Part shown: one piece after another, positions 1 through 8,391 of the stretch
How positions within the stretch are numbered: position 1 is the stretch's first letter
Layout: the number at the start of each line of letters is the position of its first letter
NCBI RefSeq assembly: GCF_900102315.1
Contig: NZ_FNBL01000009.1
Span: forward strand, 1-64,000
Length of the DNA stretch: 64,000 nt
Reading direction: 5' to 3'
From: Celeribacter baekdonensis
Lineage (GTDB): Bacteria; Pseudomonadota; Alphaproteobacteria; Rhodobacterales; Rhodobacteraceae
Made by a program: the position numbers and the translations under genes
The notes under the pieces: generated by a model
Databases searched by the model: none
Told to the model about the DNA's origin: nothing
What the model saw: the letters and a program-made list of their open reading frames with translations, nothing else

Positions 1-168
1 TCGGCCATCCTCCAGCTGTTCGTCTGAAAAACTGGCGACAAACGCAGCAGCTTCGGCTTTCAGCGCTTCCGCCAACATCCGGCGTGCTCCTTCCCGTGCA
101 AGCTCTGTCAGTGGATCCACAATCGTTTCCGATTGGCGAAAAGGCAGGATCGTTGTCTCTTCATTCAT
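1..168 (-). pseudogene. IS256-family transposase, N-terminal fragment (runs off window)
   Basis: On the minus strand an ATG at 168 opens 56 codons beginning MNEETTILPFRQSETIVDPL and continuing through an Arg-Arg-Met-Leu-Ala-Glu-Ala-Leu stretch and a Glu-Asp-Gly end. This is the typical amino terminus of IS256-family (mutator-like) transposases. The catalytic DDE part would lie left of base 1, so I cannot tell whether the element is whole. It is the first of three unrelated insertion-sequence pieces in the first 1.5 kb. Confidence 0.75.
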
Positions 169-378
169 GGCCTATCGCTCATCGTGAGGTTCTGGCCGGC
201 TTGATCACCCGCCACGATACGCCGCCCTTCAAATCACGCCACCACCCAAATTCCCGCTTAGATCCTTGCAGTTACCCATAAGGCGTGTGGCGAAGTGGAT
301 CACCTACTAGACTTGGTCTTGCATCCGAAGAGTTGGTTGTGATTCGTCATGTAGCACCAAAATAATTGAGGTGCGGGC

Positions 379-1010
379 ATGGGGCAGAATTGGGTGGAAA
401 CGGAAACCGCCGGGTGTGATTTGGGTGACGTCCGGCTGAACCGGCGGCTCGGGGCAAGGCTTGTGGCTCTTGGGGAACGGCCGGGAAAATCGCTGCCCAA
501 GGCGTTTCAGCACTGGTCGAACACCAAGGCCGCCTACCGTTTCCTTTCCAACGGGAACGTCAGCGAAGACAAGATCCTTGAGGGCCATTTCACCGCCTCG
601 GCCCTGCGCATCCAAACAACCGACGGTCATTGTGCCGTGCTATCGATCAGGTACGCCACGATGACGGTTCGCCCCACAATCGGAAAGCAACGGAAATACC
701 ATCATCAGAATATCCAGATCATCCGCGCCGAGGAATGCGACCCGCCGGTGGACAGAGCACCATCATCTGGAAGCTGATCACGAACCTGCCAGTGGCGAGC
801 CATGCAGATGCTGTACACAAGCTCGAATGGTACGTCCTGCGCTGGAAGATAGAGGCCTTCTTTCGGACCCTCAAAACTGAGTGTCGGATCGAAGAGCTAC
901 GCTTGGCCACGGCTGATCGCTTGGCCAACTGTATCGCGCTCTGCTGCGTCGTGGCATGGCGCGTGTCATGGCTGACAATGCTCAGCCGTGCGGCAGTGAC
1001 AAACCGACAG
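379..1010 (+). pseudogene. IS4-family transposase remnant, internally deleted and frameshifted
   Basis: The first about 85 codons, from the ATG at 379, are the N-terminal DNA-binding part of an IS4/Tn5-like transposase (CDLGDVRLNRRLGARL, then TKAAYRFLSN). The sequence then jumps, at about 640-670, to the C-terminal half (IGKQRKYHH, EECDPP). The frame shifts near 760-780 and continues as LEWYVLRWKIEAFFRTLK, the Y-x2-R-x3-E type catalytic block. Most of the catalytic core is therefore missing. The 3' end is cut at about 1010 by an IS21 remnant in the opposite orientation. The reading is inactive and serves only as a marker of past transposition. Confidence 0.75.
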
Positions 1011-1440
1011 ACATTCCTTTCTGGCATAGAGACAGGCCAAGGCCCAAGGCCACATGCGTTTTGCTGGTGCCGGACGGGCCAAGTGCGTCATGTCGGAGAC
1101 ATGCTTGCAGAATGATGACATTCTCGCGCCGATCAATCCATTTGCAACGCGCCAACTCCAGCACCTGCATCTTGTTCAAGGCCGGGATCGCCTTGAAGTC
1201 AAAACTGTCCAGGCTTTTGACGGCCGGGAATTTGGCGGCCTTGATCCGTCGTTCGATCATCCGCTGCTCACGGTCGATCATTTCCAATTCGACCAAGTGG
1301 GCGAGGAACTGGACATGATCCAGACCCTATGTGGTGCACTGGGGCGCACTGGCGGGCCAGTTGCCATATTCTCGAAGCACCGTTGGCAGCCGGAGGGACT
1401 TGAGCCGATGATCCAGTAAGATTGGAGGGGATTGTGTCAT
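985..1440 (-). pseudogene. IS21-family istB (transposition helper ATPase) remnant
   Basis: A minus-strand start at 1440 reads MTQSPPILLDHRLKSLRLPT, the usual IstB opening. After a frame change at about 1300-1330 it continues with LEMIDREQRMIERRIKAAKF. A short inserted stretch (IILQACLRH) precedes the Walker A loop, which is GPSGTSKT instead of GPSGTGKT. The protein stops soon after, against the IS4 remnant. IstB normally has about 250 residues; only about 140 are recognisable here. Frameshift, insertion, Walker A substitution and truncation all show that it is dead. The 170 bases to 1609 hold nothing else I recognise. Confidence 0.75.
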
Positions 1441-1609
1441 GCGGCCTTGGTCAATCGAAGTGATCCGCGTCTCCTCGTCACTGACCGAGGGATGGTGTCC
1501 AAGGGTGGCTTGACACATACGCGACGATCGGATGGCGACGGATTGTATGGTTGAAGCTGGGCCGGTTCAGGACCTGCGCTGACCCATAGCGGTCCCCCTC
1601 ACCGAGGCC

Positions 1610-2392
1610 TCACTCCTCGCCCGAAACCTGAATGACCCGGCAACCGGCCTCGGCGCAGCGTGCCAGAACCTCTGGCGCCAATGTCGCCCCGGTGACCACC
1701 ACGTCGTAGTCCCAAACCATCTGCTTGCGGCAGGGCAATTCGCGGCCCAGTTTGGCGCGGTCCATCACCAAGACCCGCCTGCGCGCACATCCCGCGATCG
1801 CGGTCCGCGCGGTGACCTCTTCGGTGTTGTAGTCCAGCACCTCGCCCGCCTCCGAAAGCCCGCCGCAGCTGAACACTGCGATATCAACAAGATAATCGGC
1901 AAAGAAAGCGGTCGAGGCCGTGCCAATCATGTCGAGATCGCGCAGCCGCACCGTGCCCCCCGCCAGCGTTACCACCGCCCCCGGCGCCCCTTGCAGCGCA
2001 ATCACCGCGTGGATCGAGTTGGTCGCCACGAACAGCCCCTCGCGATGCGCCGCCAAGATCCGCGCGCAGGCCTCGACCGTGGTGCCCGTCCCCAACGCCA
2101 CCCGCGCGCCATCGCTGACCAGATTCCGCACCGCCATGGCGATCTGTTGCTTCTCAGCGCGCGCCTGACTGATCCGCGGGGCATAGCCGATATTTTCGGA
2201 CGGTTGCCTGAGGCGCACCACGCCATTGCGGCGCTGCACCAGCGCCGCCTCATCGAGTTCGCGCAGATCGGTGCGGATGGTCTGCACCGAAACTGCGAGC
2301 CGTGCCGCCAAATCCGCCGCCGATATTTCGCCCACGTCACACAACAGCCCGATGATCTCATCCCGTCGGCGGGTCATCTCCTCTTTACGCAT
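1610..2392 (-). CDS. DeoR-family transcriptional regulator
   Basis: The 260-residue protein has the standard DeoR layout. An N-terminal winged helix-turn-helix (about residues 5-60, with AADLAARLAVSVQTIRTDLR as recognition region) is followed by a C-terminal phosphosugar-sensing domain (about 75-250) with the GTGTT loop and the TGxAS segment (MIGTASTAFFADYLVDIAVF). DeoR regulators usually repress sugar-phosphate or glycerol-phosphate operons and are released by a phosphorylated intermediate. I chose the ATG at 2392 because AAAGGAAA lies just upstream; a longer frame to 2587 has no such site and would read into the divergent promoter. The gene is divergent from the ABC operon at 2556, so it most likely controls that operon and itself. 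Confidence 0.85.
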   Translation of the reverse strand: MRKEEMTRRRDEIIGLLCDVGEISAADLAARLAVSVQTIRTDLRELDEAALVQRRNGVVRLRQPSENIGYAPRISQARAEKQQIAMAVRNLVSDGARVALGTGTTVEACARILAAHREGLFVATNSIHAVIALQGAPGAVVTLAGGTVRLRDLDMIGTASTAFFADYLVDIAVFSCGGLSEAGEVLDYNTEEVTARTAIAGCARRRVLVMDRAKLGRELPCRKQMVWDYDVVVTGATLAPEVLARCAEAGCRVIQVSGEE

Positions 2393-2523
2393 TCGCTTTC
2401 CTTTGAAAGTGAATAATTCTTTCTGCCTCCTAGCAGCACTCAGGAACCACGGGCAAGATAATAATAAATTTGGAAAAATGTCATAAAAGGTTTTCAGACT
2501 CCGGGAATAAGGGCCGCCATTAC

Positions 2524-2535
2524 TTTCGTACGAAA
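2524..2535. promoter_or_regulatory. Perfect 12-bp palindrome, candidate DeoR operator
   Basis: TTTCGTACGAAA is a perfect palindrome 20 bases before the binding-protein ATG at 2556, in the 163-bp divergent promoter region. DeoR/GlpR-type regulators often bind TTTCG-type half sites. A looser CTTTC-N4-GAAAG repeat lies at 2396-2409, next to the deoR start. Assignment to the neighbouring regulator is inferred from position. Confidence 0.5.
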
Positions 2536-2555
2536 ACCAATATCGGAGACCTCGG

Positions 2556-3524
2556 ATGAAATCCCTGTTGACCGCCGCCGCCCTCACCCTCGCCGCTTCG
2601 GCCTCCTTTGCCGAGACGCTGACCCTTTACACCTCGCAGCCCAACACCGACGCACAGATGACCGTCGACGCCTTTATGGCCGCCAACCCCGGCATCGAAG
2701 TCGAGTGGGTCCGCGATGGCACCACTCAGCTGATGGCCCGGCTGATGGCCGAGATCGAAGCGGGCAGCCCGCAGCCCGACGTCCTGCTCATCGCCGATAC
2801 CGTGACCCTTGAGGGTATGGCGCAGGCCGGTCAACTCAAGGCCTATCAGTCGCCAGAAGCCGCCGCCTATGACCCGGCGCTCTATTCGGCGGATGGCTAC
2901 TATTACTCGACCAAGCTGATCACCACGGGCATCATCTATAACTCCGGCGCGGCGATGCAGCCCTCCTCCTGGGCGGATCTCGCCGACCCGTCCCTCAAGG
3001 GTCAGGTCGTGATGCCTTCGCCGCTTTATTCCGGCGCGGCCCTCATCCACCTTGCGACCCTGACCGGCGACAAGGACCTCGGCTGGGACTATTACAGCAC
3101 CCTCGCCGCGCATGACGCCCGCGCCCAAGGCGGCAACGGCGGCGTGTTCAAGGCGGTTGCCTCGGGCGAGAAGCCCTATGGCGTCGTCGTCGACTTCCTC
3201 GCGATCCGCAGCAAAGCCGATGGCTCGCCGGTCGAGTTCGTCTTCCCGAAAGAGGGCGTTTCCTACGTGACCGAGCCGGTCGCCATCCTCGAGAGCGCCA
3301 AAAACGTCGACGCCGCGCAGAAATTTGTCGACTTCGTGCTGTCCCAGAAAGGTCAGGATCTGGTCCTCGACATGGGTTACATCCCGGCGCGCAACGACAT
3401 GGGCGTCCCCGCTGGTTTCCCGGCGCGCGAAGAGATCAAGCTGATGTCCTTTGACGCCGCCAAGGCGCTGGCGGATGCTGAGGCCAACAAGGCCAAGTTC
3501 GCCGAGCTTTTCGGCGCAGAATGA
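2556..3524 (+). CDS. ABC transporter periplasmic substrate-binding protein (FbpA/AfuA type)
   Basis: The 322-residue protein has a clear signal peptide (about residues 1-19, ending SASFA before ETLTLYTSQP) and the family-1/6 binding-protein pattern found in ferric-iron, sugar-phosphate and aminoethylphosphonate systems. The TLYTSQPNTDA start, the IIYNSG segment and the late IPARND segment match that class. The metal-ligating tyrosine pair of true ferric-binding proteins is not obvious. The stop overlaps the permease start by ATGA, so the two are translationally coupled. Three hydrolases downstream in the same operon point to a phosphorylated organic ligand, as known for AfuA, rather than iron. 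Ligand identity is inferred. Confidence 0.85.
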   Translation: MKSLLTAAALTLAASASFAETLTLYTSQPNTDAQMTVDAFMAANPGIEVEWVRDGTTQLMARLMAEIEAGSPQPDVLLIADTVTLEGMAQAGQLKAYQSPEAAAYDPALYSADGYYYSTKLITTGIIYNSGAAMQPSSWADLADPSLKGQVVMPSPLYSGAALIHLATLTGDKDLGWDYYSTLAAHDARAQGGNGGVFKAVASGEKPYGVVVDFLAIRSKADGSPVEFVFPKEGVSYVTEPVAILESAKNVDAAQKFVDFVLSQKGQDLVLDMGYIPARNDMGVPAGFPAREEIKLMSFDAAKALADAEANKAKFAELFGAE

Positions 3525-5227
3525 GCCTCGCCGCTACAAACTCCAGCAGCAGCCGGTCCGAGGGCCGGCTGCTGTCGCTCGCCCTCGCGCTGGCAGTGCT
3601 GATCACGCTGGCCCCTGTGGCGCGGCTGTTTCTTGAGGGCATCACCGCAGGTGGCAGCCTCAATCTCGGGTTTTTTTCCGAGGTGGTGGCGAAACCTGCG
3701 ACACTCTCCGCCCTGCGTCATTCGCTGGTGACGGCGGGCCTTGGCACGGTAATTTCCGTACTGATCGGTGGAACTTTCGCCTTTCTCGTGGCGCTGACCG
3801 ACCTGCGCCGCAAGGGCGCGCTGGTCTTTTGCCTGATGATCCCGATGATGATCCCGCCGCAAATCACCGCCCTCTCATGGACACAAGTCTTGGGGCCCTC
3901 GTCGGTGTTCTTAAAGACCCTCGGCCTTGCCCCGCCGCTTGGCGCACCGCAGCCGCTCTATTCCTCCGGCGGTATCATTTTCCTCTTGGGGATTCAGCAC
4001 ACCTCGATCATCTTTCTGACGTTACGCGCCGGCCTGCGCGCCATCCCGCAAGAGGTTGTCGAGGCCGCCCGCATTTCCGGCGCAAAGGGTTTTCGCATCT
4101 GGGGCCAGATCGTGCTGCCCCTGAGCCTGTCGAGCCTTCTTGCCGGCATCGCCATCACCTTCGTGACCGCGCTTGGCAATTTCGGCATCCCCGCGATGCT
4201 CGGTATTCCCGCTGGTTATTCGACCCTGCCAACGCTGATTTATCAACGCCTTGCGAGCATGGGCACTACCGTCTTGGCCGAGGTCGCGGTGCTCGCCATG
4301 CTGATCGGCCTCGTCGCCACCCTTGGCATCCTGTTGCAACGCTTCTTCCAGCGCCGCCAACGGGTGCATCTGGTGGGCAGCACTGGCCGACCACTGGCGA
4401 TCCCCTTGGGCAAGGCCCGCCTGCCGGTGGAAATCGCCCTTTGGACCGTGATCTGTGCCATTCTGGTGCTGCCAATGTTGGGGCTTCTGGCGACCTCTTT
4501 GGTGCCCGCCTATGGCGTGCCGCTCAGGCTCGACACAATCTCGCTGTCTGGTTGGCACGAGGTTCTGTTCCGGCAACCAGTGACCCAACGCGCGTTCGTG
4601 AATTCCTTTGCGCTCTCCATCAGCGCCGCAACCCTTCTGATGGCGCTCTGCCTGCCGCTCGCTTGGCTGATGGACCGCCACAAGACGCCGCTCGGCCGCG
4701 CTTTCGACAGCCTGTTGGACCTACCCTATGCCCTGCCCGGCGTGGTGCTGGCGATCGCGATGATCCTGTTGCTGATCAACCTGCCCTTCACCGAGGCCAC
4801 CCTCTACGGCACCATCTGGATCATTTTCCTCGCCTATCTGGCGCGGTTCTTCGCAGTGATGTTCCGGCCCGTGCAATCTTCCTTGCGTCAGCTCGACCCC
4901 TCGATGGACGAGGCGGCGCAATCGGTCGGCGCCTCCCTGTCGCGCCGCCTGCGCGATATCATCCTGCCGCTCTCCGCCCCTTCGGCAGCAGCAGGTGCAA
5001 TCCTCGTCTTCCTCACCGCCTTCAACGAGCTGACCGTCTCGGCGCTCCTGTGGTCCTCGGGCACGGAAACGCTCGGCGTGGTGATTTTCAACCTCGACGA
5101 CAGCGGCGAGACGGTGATGGCCTCTGCCGTCGCCATGACCATCGTCTTTGTCGTCATGTTCCTGATGGCGGTGATCCAAGCGACCTCCCGCCGCCTGCCC
5201 AAAGGAGTTGTGCCATGGCAGAGCTGA
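3521..5227 (+). CDS. ABC transporter permease, fused two-domain (FbpB type)
   Basis: This 568-residue membrane protein contains two binding-protein-dependent permease domains in one chain, at about residues 65-275 and 340-555. Each carries an EAA-like coupling loop (EAARISGAKGFRIWGQIVLP and EAAQSVGASLSRRLRDIILP). Such fused permeases are normal for iron/AfuB-like importers and act as the whole transmembrane channel. The start overlaps the upstream binding-protein stop by 4 bases and the end overlaps the ATPase start by 13 bases, so the operon is tightly packed. Confidence 0.9.
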   Translation: MSLAATNSSSSRSEGRLLSLALALAVLITLAPVARLFLEGITAGGSLNLGFFSEVVAKPATLSALRHSLVTAGLGTVISVLIGGTFAFLVALTDLRRKGALVFCLMIPMMIPPQITALSWTQVLGPSSVFLKTLGLAPPLGAPQPLYSSGGIIFLLGIQHTSIIFLTLRAGLRAIPQEVVEAARISGAKGFRIWGQIVLPLSLSSLLAGIAITFVTALGNFGIPAMLGIPAGYSTLPTLIYQRLASMGTTVLAEVAVLAMLIGLVATLGILLQRFFQRRQRVHLVGSTGRPLAIPLGKARLPVEIALWTVICAILVLPMLGLLATSLVPAYGVPLRLDTISLSGWHEVLFRQPVTQRAFVNSFALSISAATLLMALCLPLAWLMDRHKTPLGRAFDSLLDLPYALPGVVLAIAMILLLINLPFTEATLYGTIWIIFLAYLARFFAVMFRPVQSSLRQLDPSMDEAAQSVGASLSRRLRDIILPLSAPSAAAGAILVFLTAFNELTVSALLWSSGTETLGVVIFNLDDSGETVMASAVAMTIVFVVMFLMAVIQATSRRLPKGVVPWQS

Positions 5228-6258
5228 CCCTGACCGACATTGCCAAGCATTTTGGAGACGCTGCGGCGCTGAAATCCGTCACCACCACCATGCGTGATGG
5301 CGAGTTTCTGGCCCTCCTCGGCCCCTCCGGCTGCGGCAAGTCCACCCTGCTGCGCCTGCTGGCCGGGTTTGAACACCCCACCAAAGGCAGCATCCGCATC
5401 GGAGACCGCGAGGTTGCCAATGCCGCAAGCCGCCTGAACGTGCCGCCTGAGGACCGAAACATCGGCTTTGTCTTCCAGTCCTATGCCCTCTGGCCGCATA
5501 TGAATGTGCGCCGCAACGTCGGCTATCCCCTGGAAATCCGCCGCCTGTCCAAGGCGGAGCGCGAGGCGCGCATCGACGCCGCTCTCGCCGCCACTGAGCT
5601 GGAGCCCTACGGTGATCGGATGCCTTCCGACCTCTCTGGCGGGCAACGGCAAAGGGTGGCCTTGGCGCGTTGTCTGGTCTCCGACCCCACCGCCGTGCTG
5701 CTGGATGAGCCGCTGGCGAACCTCGACGTGGCCCTGCGTGCCTCGATGCAGGCGGTGTTTTCCGACTTTCACCGCCGCACCATGGCCACCATGGTCTATG
5801 TCACCCATGATCAGGCCGAGGCTATGGCCATGGCCGATCGCATCGCGGTGATGAACAATGGCGTGATTGTCCAACTCGACACGCCGGAGGCGCTCTACGC
5901 CCGCCCCCGCAGCCGCTTTGTCGCCGAGTTCATCGGCGAGGGCGCTGTGGTCCCCCTCACCGGCGCGATCCAGAGTGACACAGGTGCTGAGGCCACCCTG
6001 CTCGGCACCCGCCTCAAGGTGGAAACCGACACCGCCCAGCCCGCCCTCGCCTGCCTGCGCCCGGAGAATCTCACCATTGCGGAAACCGGCGACATCCGCG
6101 CCCGTGTCGAGCGTGTCACCTACCTCGGCGGGCGCTATCGCCTTAACCTCACCGCGGCGAGTGGCGAGGCTTTGGTCACGCAATCCGCCACCCGACTAAC
6201 CCCCGGCGATCAAATTGGCCTCGCGCTCTCTGCGCCATGGGCCTTTGCCGCCGCCTGA
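5215..6258 (+). CDS. ABC transporter ATP-binding protein (PotA/FbpC type)
   Basis: The 347-residue ATPase starts at the ATG at 5215 (MAELTLTDIAKHFG), inside the permease's last codons. It has Walker A GPSGCGKS (36-43), Q-loop FQSY, signature LSGGQ (140-144), Walker B VLLDEP (161-166) and the switch histidine in VTHDQ, so it should be active. The last about 110 residues form the TOBE-type regulatory domain seen in PotA/FbpC proteins. It energises the importer formed by the two preceding genes. Confidence 0.9.
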   Translation: MAELTLTDIAKHFGDAAALKSVTTTMRDGEFLALLGPSGCGKSTLLRLLAGFEHPTKGSIRIGDREVANAASRLNVPPEDRNIGFVFQSYALWPHMNVRRNVGYPLEIRRLSKAEREARIDAALAATELEPYGDRMPSDLSGGQRQRVALARCLVSDPTAVLLDEPLANLDVALRASMQAVFSDFHRRTMATMVYVTHDQAEAMAMADRIAVMNNGVIVQLDTPEALYARPRSRFVAEFIGEGAVVPLTGAIQSDTGAEATLLGTRLKVETDTAQPALACLRPENLTIAETGDIRARVERVTYLGGRYRLNLTAASGEALVTQSATRLTPGDQIGLALSAPWAFAAA

Positions 6259-6271
6259 CAGGACCCTGATC

Positions 6272-7342
6272 ATGAGCACCATCACCGTTCTCTCCGGCAT
6301 CGGAGACAAGGGCCCAGCCGCCATGCGGCTCGACACCGCACGTCACCGCTGGCTGCTGGACTGTGGATTCGGCCCTGAGGCCAATGCCAATTTCGACCCC
6401 AAGTGGCTGGAGGGCGTCGATGCGGTCTTTGTGACCCACGACCATATCGACCATATCGGCGGTGCGGCCTATGCCGTGGAGGCGGGCCTGCCGATCCATG
6501 CCACCCGCCGCACCGCGCAGGCGCTGCCGCCCTCGGCGCAGGTGATCGCGCTGCCGGAACGGGGCGAGACCCTCATTGACGGCATCCGCCTGACCACCGG
6601 GCGCAATGGCCATGCGCTTGGCGGCGTCTGGTTCCATTTCGATCTTGGCGAGGGGCTCTTCTATTCCGGCGACTGGTCGGAGGAGAGCGATTGGTTCGCC
6701 TTTGATACGCCGCCAAAGGCCGCCACCGCGATCATCGACTGCTCCTATCACCTGAGCGACGTGCCACAGTCCCAGCGCCGTGCCGATCTCGATGCGCTCA
6801 TTGACACCCTGTCCGGTCAGGTGCTCTTTCCCGTGCCACCTTCGGGGCGCGCGGGCGAGCTGGCCTTGCATCTGATGCGTCGGTTTGGACCTGAGGCGGT
6901 GCTGCTGGACCCCGAATGCTGCCATGCCTTGCGCGCAGCGCTGGCCTCCGGCTCCATCGCCACATCCGCGCAGGAGATCGCGCCGCTTTTGGAGCGTGGT
7001 CCGCTGGACGCCGCGCGTTTCCTGATCTGCGACACGCCGAACGCCGATGGCGGGGCCGCTTGGGCCTATGTGCGCGCCTGGCGCGAGAGCGGACGGCTCG
7101 GGCGCGACGCCCATGTGGTCTTTACGGGCCATATGACCGCTCACGCCCGTGGCATCGAGACTGTCGAGGGCGGCTACTTCCGCCGCTGGAATGTGCATCC
7201 GCCGCTTTCGGACCAGATCGCGATGATCCGCCGCTTAGGCGCGCTGCGCTTTGCGCCGACCTTCTGCGCCCTGCCGGAAGACTATCTGGTCGAGGCCGCC
7301 TTTGGCGCGCAGGTCTTCCTCCACGACACGGTGACACTGTGA
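6272..7342 (+). CDS. Metallo-beta-lactamase-fold hydrolase
   Basis: The 356-residue cytoplasmic protein carries an intact metal-binding motif HxHxDH (His56, His58, Asp60, His61 in THDHIDHIGG), a further His in GRNGHALGG, the YSGDWS aspartate and a late FTGHMTAHARG segment. These match phosphodiesterase and beta-CASP-like members more than beta-lactamases. It begins 13 bases after the ATPase and is followed by two phosphatases. A role in opening a phosphodiester or cyclic phosphate of the imported ligand is an inference from context. I selected the ATG at 6272, not an earlier in-frame start inside the ATPase gene, because homology of the fold begins there. Confidence 0.75.
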   Translation: MSTITVLSGIGDKGPAAMRLDTARHRWLLDCGFGPEANANFDPKWLEGVDAVFVTHDHIDHIGGAAYAVEAGLPIHATRRTAQALPPSAQVIALPERGETLIDGIRLTTGRNGHALGGVWFHFDLGEGLFYSGDWSEESDWFAFDTPPKAATAIIDCSYHLSDVPQSQRRADLDALIDTLSGQVLFPVPPSGRAGELALHLMRRFGPEAVLLDPECCHALRAALASGSIATSAQEIAPLLERGPLDAARFLICDTPNADGGAAWAYVRAWRESGRLGRDAHVVFTGHMTAHARGIETVEGGYFRRWNVHPPLSDQIAMIRRLGALRFAPTFCALPEDYLVEAAFGAQVFLHDTVTL

Positions 7343-7349
7343 GGACACT

Positions 7350-7928
7350 GTGAGCCCCCTCTTTTCTGACCTGCCCCGCCTGCCCGCGCGGCCTTTCGTG
7401 CTGATCCGCCACGGCGAGACCACGGCGAACCGCGATCAGATCATCGCCGGCCGTCTGGAAGTGGAGCTGACCGAGGCGGGGCGCGATCAGGCGCGCGCGC
7501 TGGCCCAGCTTGTTTGGCCGCAACCGCTCGCGCTCTTCACCAGCCCGATGCGTCGCGCGCGTGAAACCGCCGCGCTCGCCTTTCCTGCGCAACCCGCCAC
7601 GAGCCACCCTGGCCTAAAGGAACGCGACTGGGGCATCTATGAGGGCCGGCCGCTGCCTGACCTGCCCCCGCGCAACGCCACGCCAGAGGGCGGCGAGGGT
7701 TGGCGGGAGATGATTCAACGCGTGCACGCCGCCCTCACCGCCTGTCTGATCGAGGCCAGGTCCAACCTGCCCGTGGTGATCTGTCATTCCGGTGTGATAC
7801 GCGCCACGCGCCTGTTGACCGGCCAGCCCAGCGTCGGCTCCCGCGCGCCCAACGCCCGCCCCCTTCACTACCGTCCGGCGCATGGTCCGACGGGCAACAC
7901 CTTTGAGGAAACTCAAAATGAGCTTTGA
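7350..7928 (+). CDS. Histidine phosphatase superfamily protein (phosphoglycerate-mutase-like)
   Basis: The 192-residue protein has the RHG catalytic signature (residues 20-22, LIRHGETTANRD), the SPMRRARETA segment, the acid/base region KERDWGIYEG and the second catalytic histidine in ICHSGV. Members remove phosphate from small metabolites through a phosphohistidine. Translation starts at GTG 7350, 7 bases after the MBL gene. Its place between an MBL hydrolase and a HAD phosphatase in a transporter operon suggests intracellular dephosphorylation of the imported compound. Confidence 0.8.
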   Translation: MSPLFSDLPRLPARPFVLIRHGETTANRDQIIAGRLEVELTEAGRDQARALAQLVWPQPLALFTSPMRRARETAALAFPAQPATSHPGLKERDWGIYEGRPLPDLPPRNATPEGGEGWREMIQRVHAALTACLIEARSNLPVVICHSGVIRATRLLTGQPSVGSRAPNARPLHYRPAHGPTGNTFEETQNEL

Positions 7929-8391
7929 CAGCCCCAAACTCACCCGCCCCTGCGCGGTCTTCGACATTGACGGCACGCTGGCGGAATTCGACGCCGACAC
8001 CCTCGGCCCGCTGGTGCATGGGGTGGAAAAACACTGGGACGCCTTTCACGACGCCATGGCGACCACGCCGGAAATCGCCCCGGTCGCCCGCGTCCTGCGT
8101 CACCTGAAGGTGGGGGGAGAGGCCATCGTTCTGTGCTCCGGTCGCCCCGAGGGCTGGATCAACCGCACGGTCGAGTGGCTCCACGCCAATGACCTGCCCT
8201 TTGACGGCATCTACCTGCGCCCTGATGGCGCGGATGAGATGAGTGACCCTGAGGTGAAACACGCCCTTCTGACCCGGATGCGCAGCGATGGTTTCGAGCC
8301 ATGGATCGTGTTCGACGACCGCGCCACGGTCGTCGACTTCTGGCGCAGCGAGGGTCTCATCTGCCTACAATGCGCGCCGGGTGTGTTTTGA
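7918..8391 (+). CDS. HAD-superfamily phosphatase (polynucleotide-kinase 3'-phosphatase-like)
   Basis: The 157-residue protein starts at the ATG at 7918, preceded by GAGGAA and overlapping the previous stop by 11 bases. HAD motif I is DIDGT (Asp16, Asp18), motif II is CSGR, and motif IV is VFDDR, giving a complete Mg-dependent phosphatase core with almost no cap domain. Small cap-less HADs of this look include PNKP-type 3'-phosphatase domains, but the match is by layout only. It is the last gene of the operon. Confidence 0.75.
   Translation: MSFDSPKLTRPCAVFDIDGTLAEFDADTLGPLVHGVEKHWDAFHDAMATTPEIAPVARVLRHLKVGGEAIVLCSGRPEGWINRTVEWLHANDLPFDGIYLRPDGADEMSDPEVKHALLTRMRSDGFEPWIVFDDRATVVDFWRSEGLICLQCAPGVF

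Noticed and set aside
3829-5214. Long open frame on the plus strand continuous with the ATPase gene (over 450 extra codons)
   Set aside because: It lies out of frame inside the permease gene and its translation is Arg/Pro/His-rich with no pattern. The real ATPase starts at 5215 with a normal family N-terminus.
4888-6183. 431-codon open frame on the minus strand
   Set aside because: It is antisense to the permease and ATPase genes. The sequence is His/Gly/Arg-rich noise, typical of GC-rich shadow frames.
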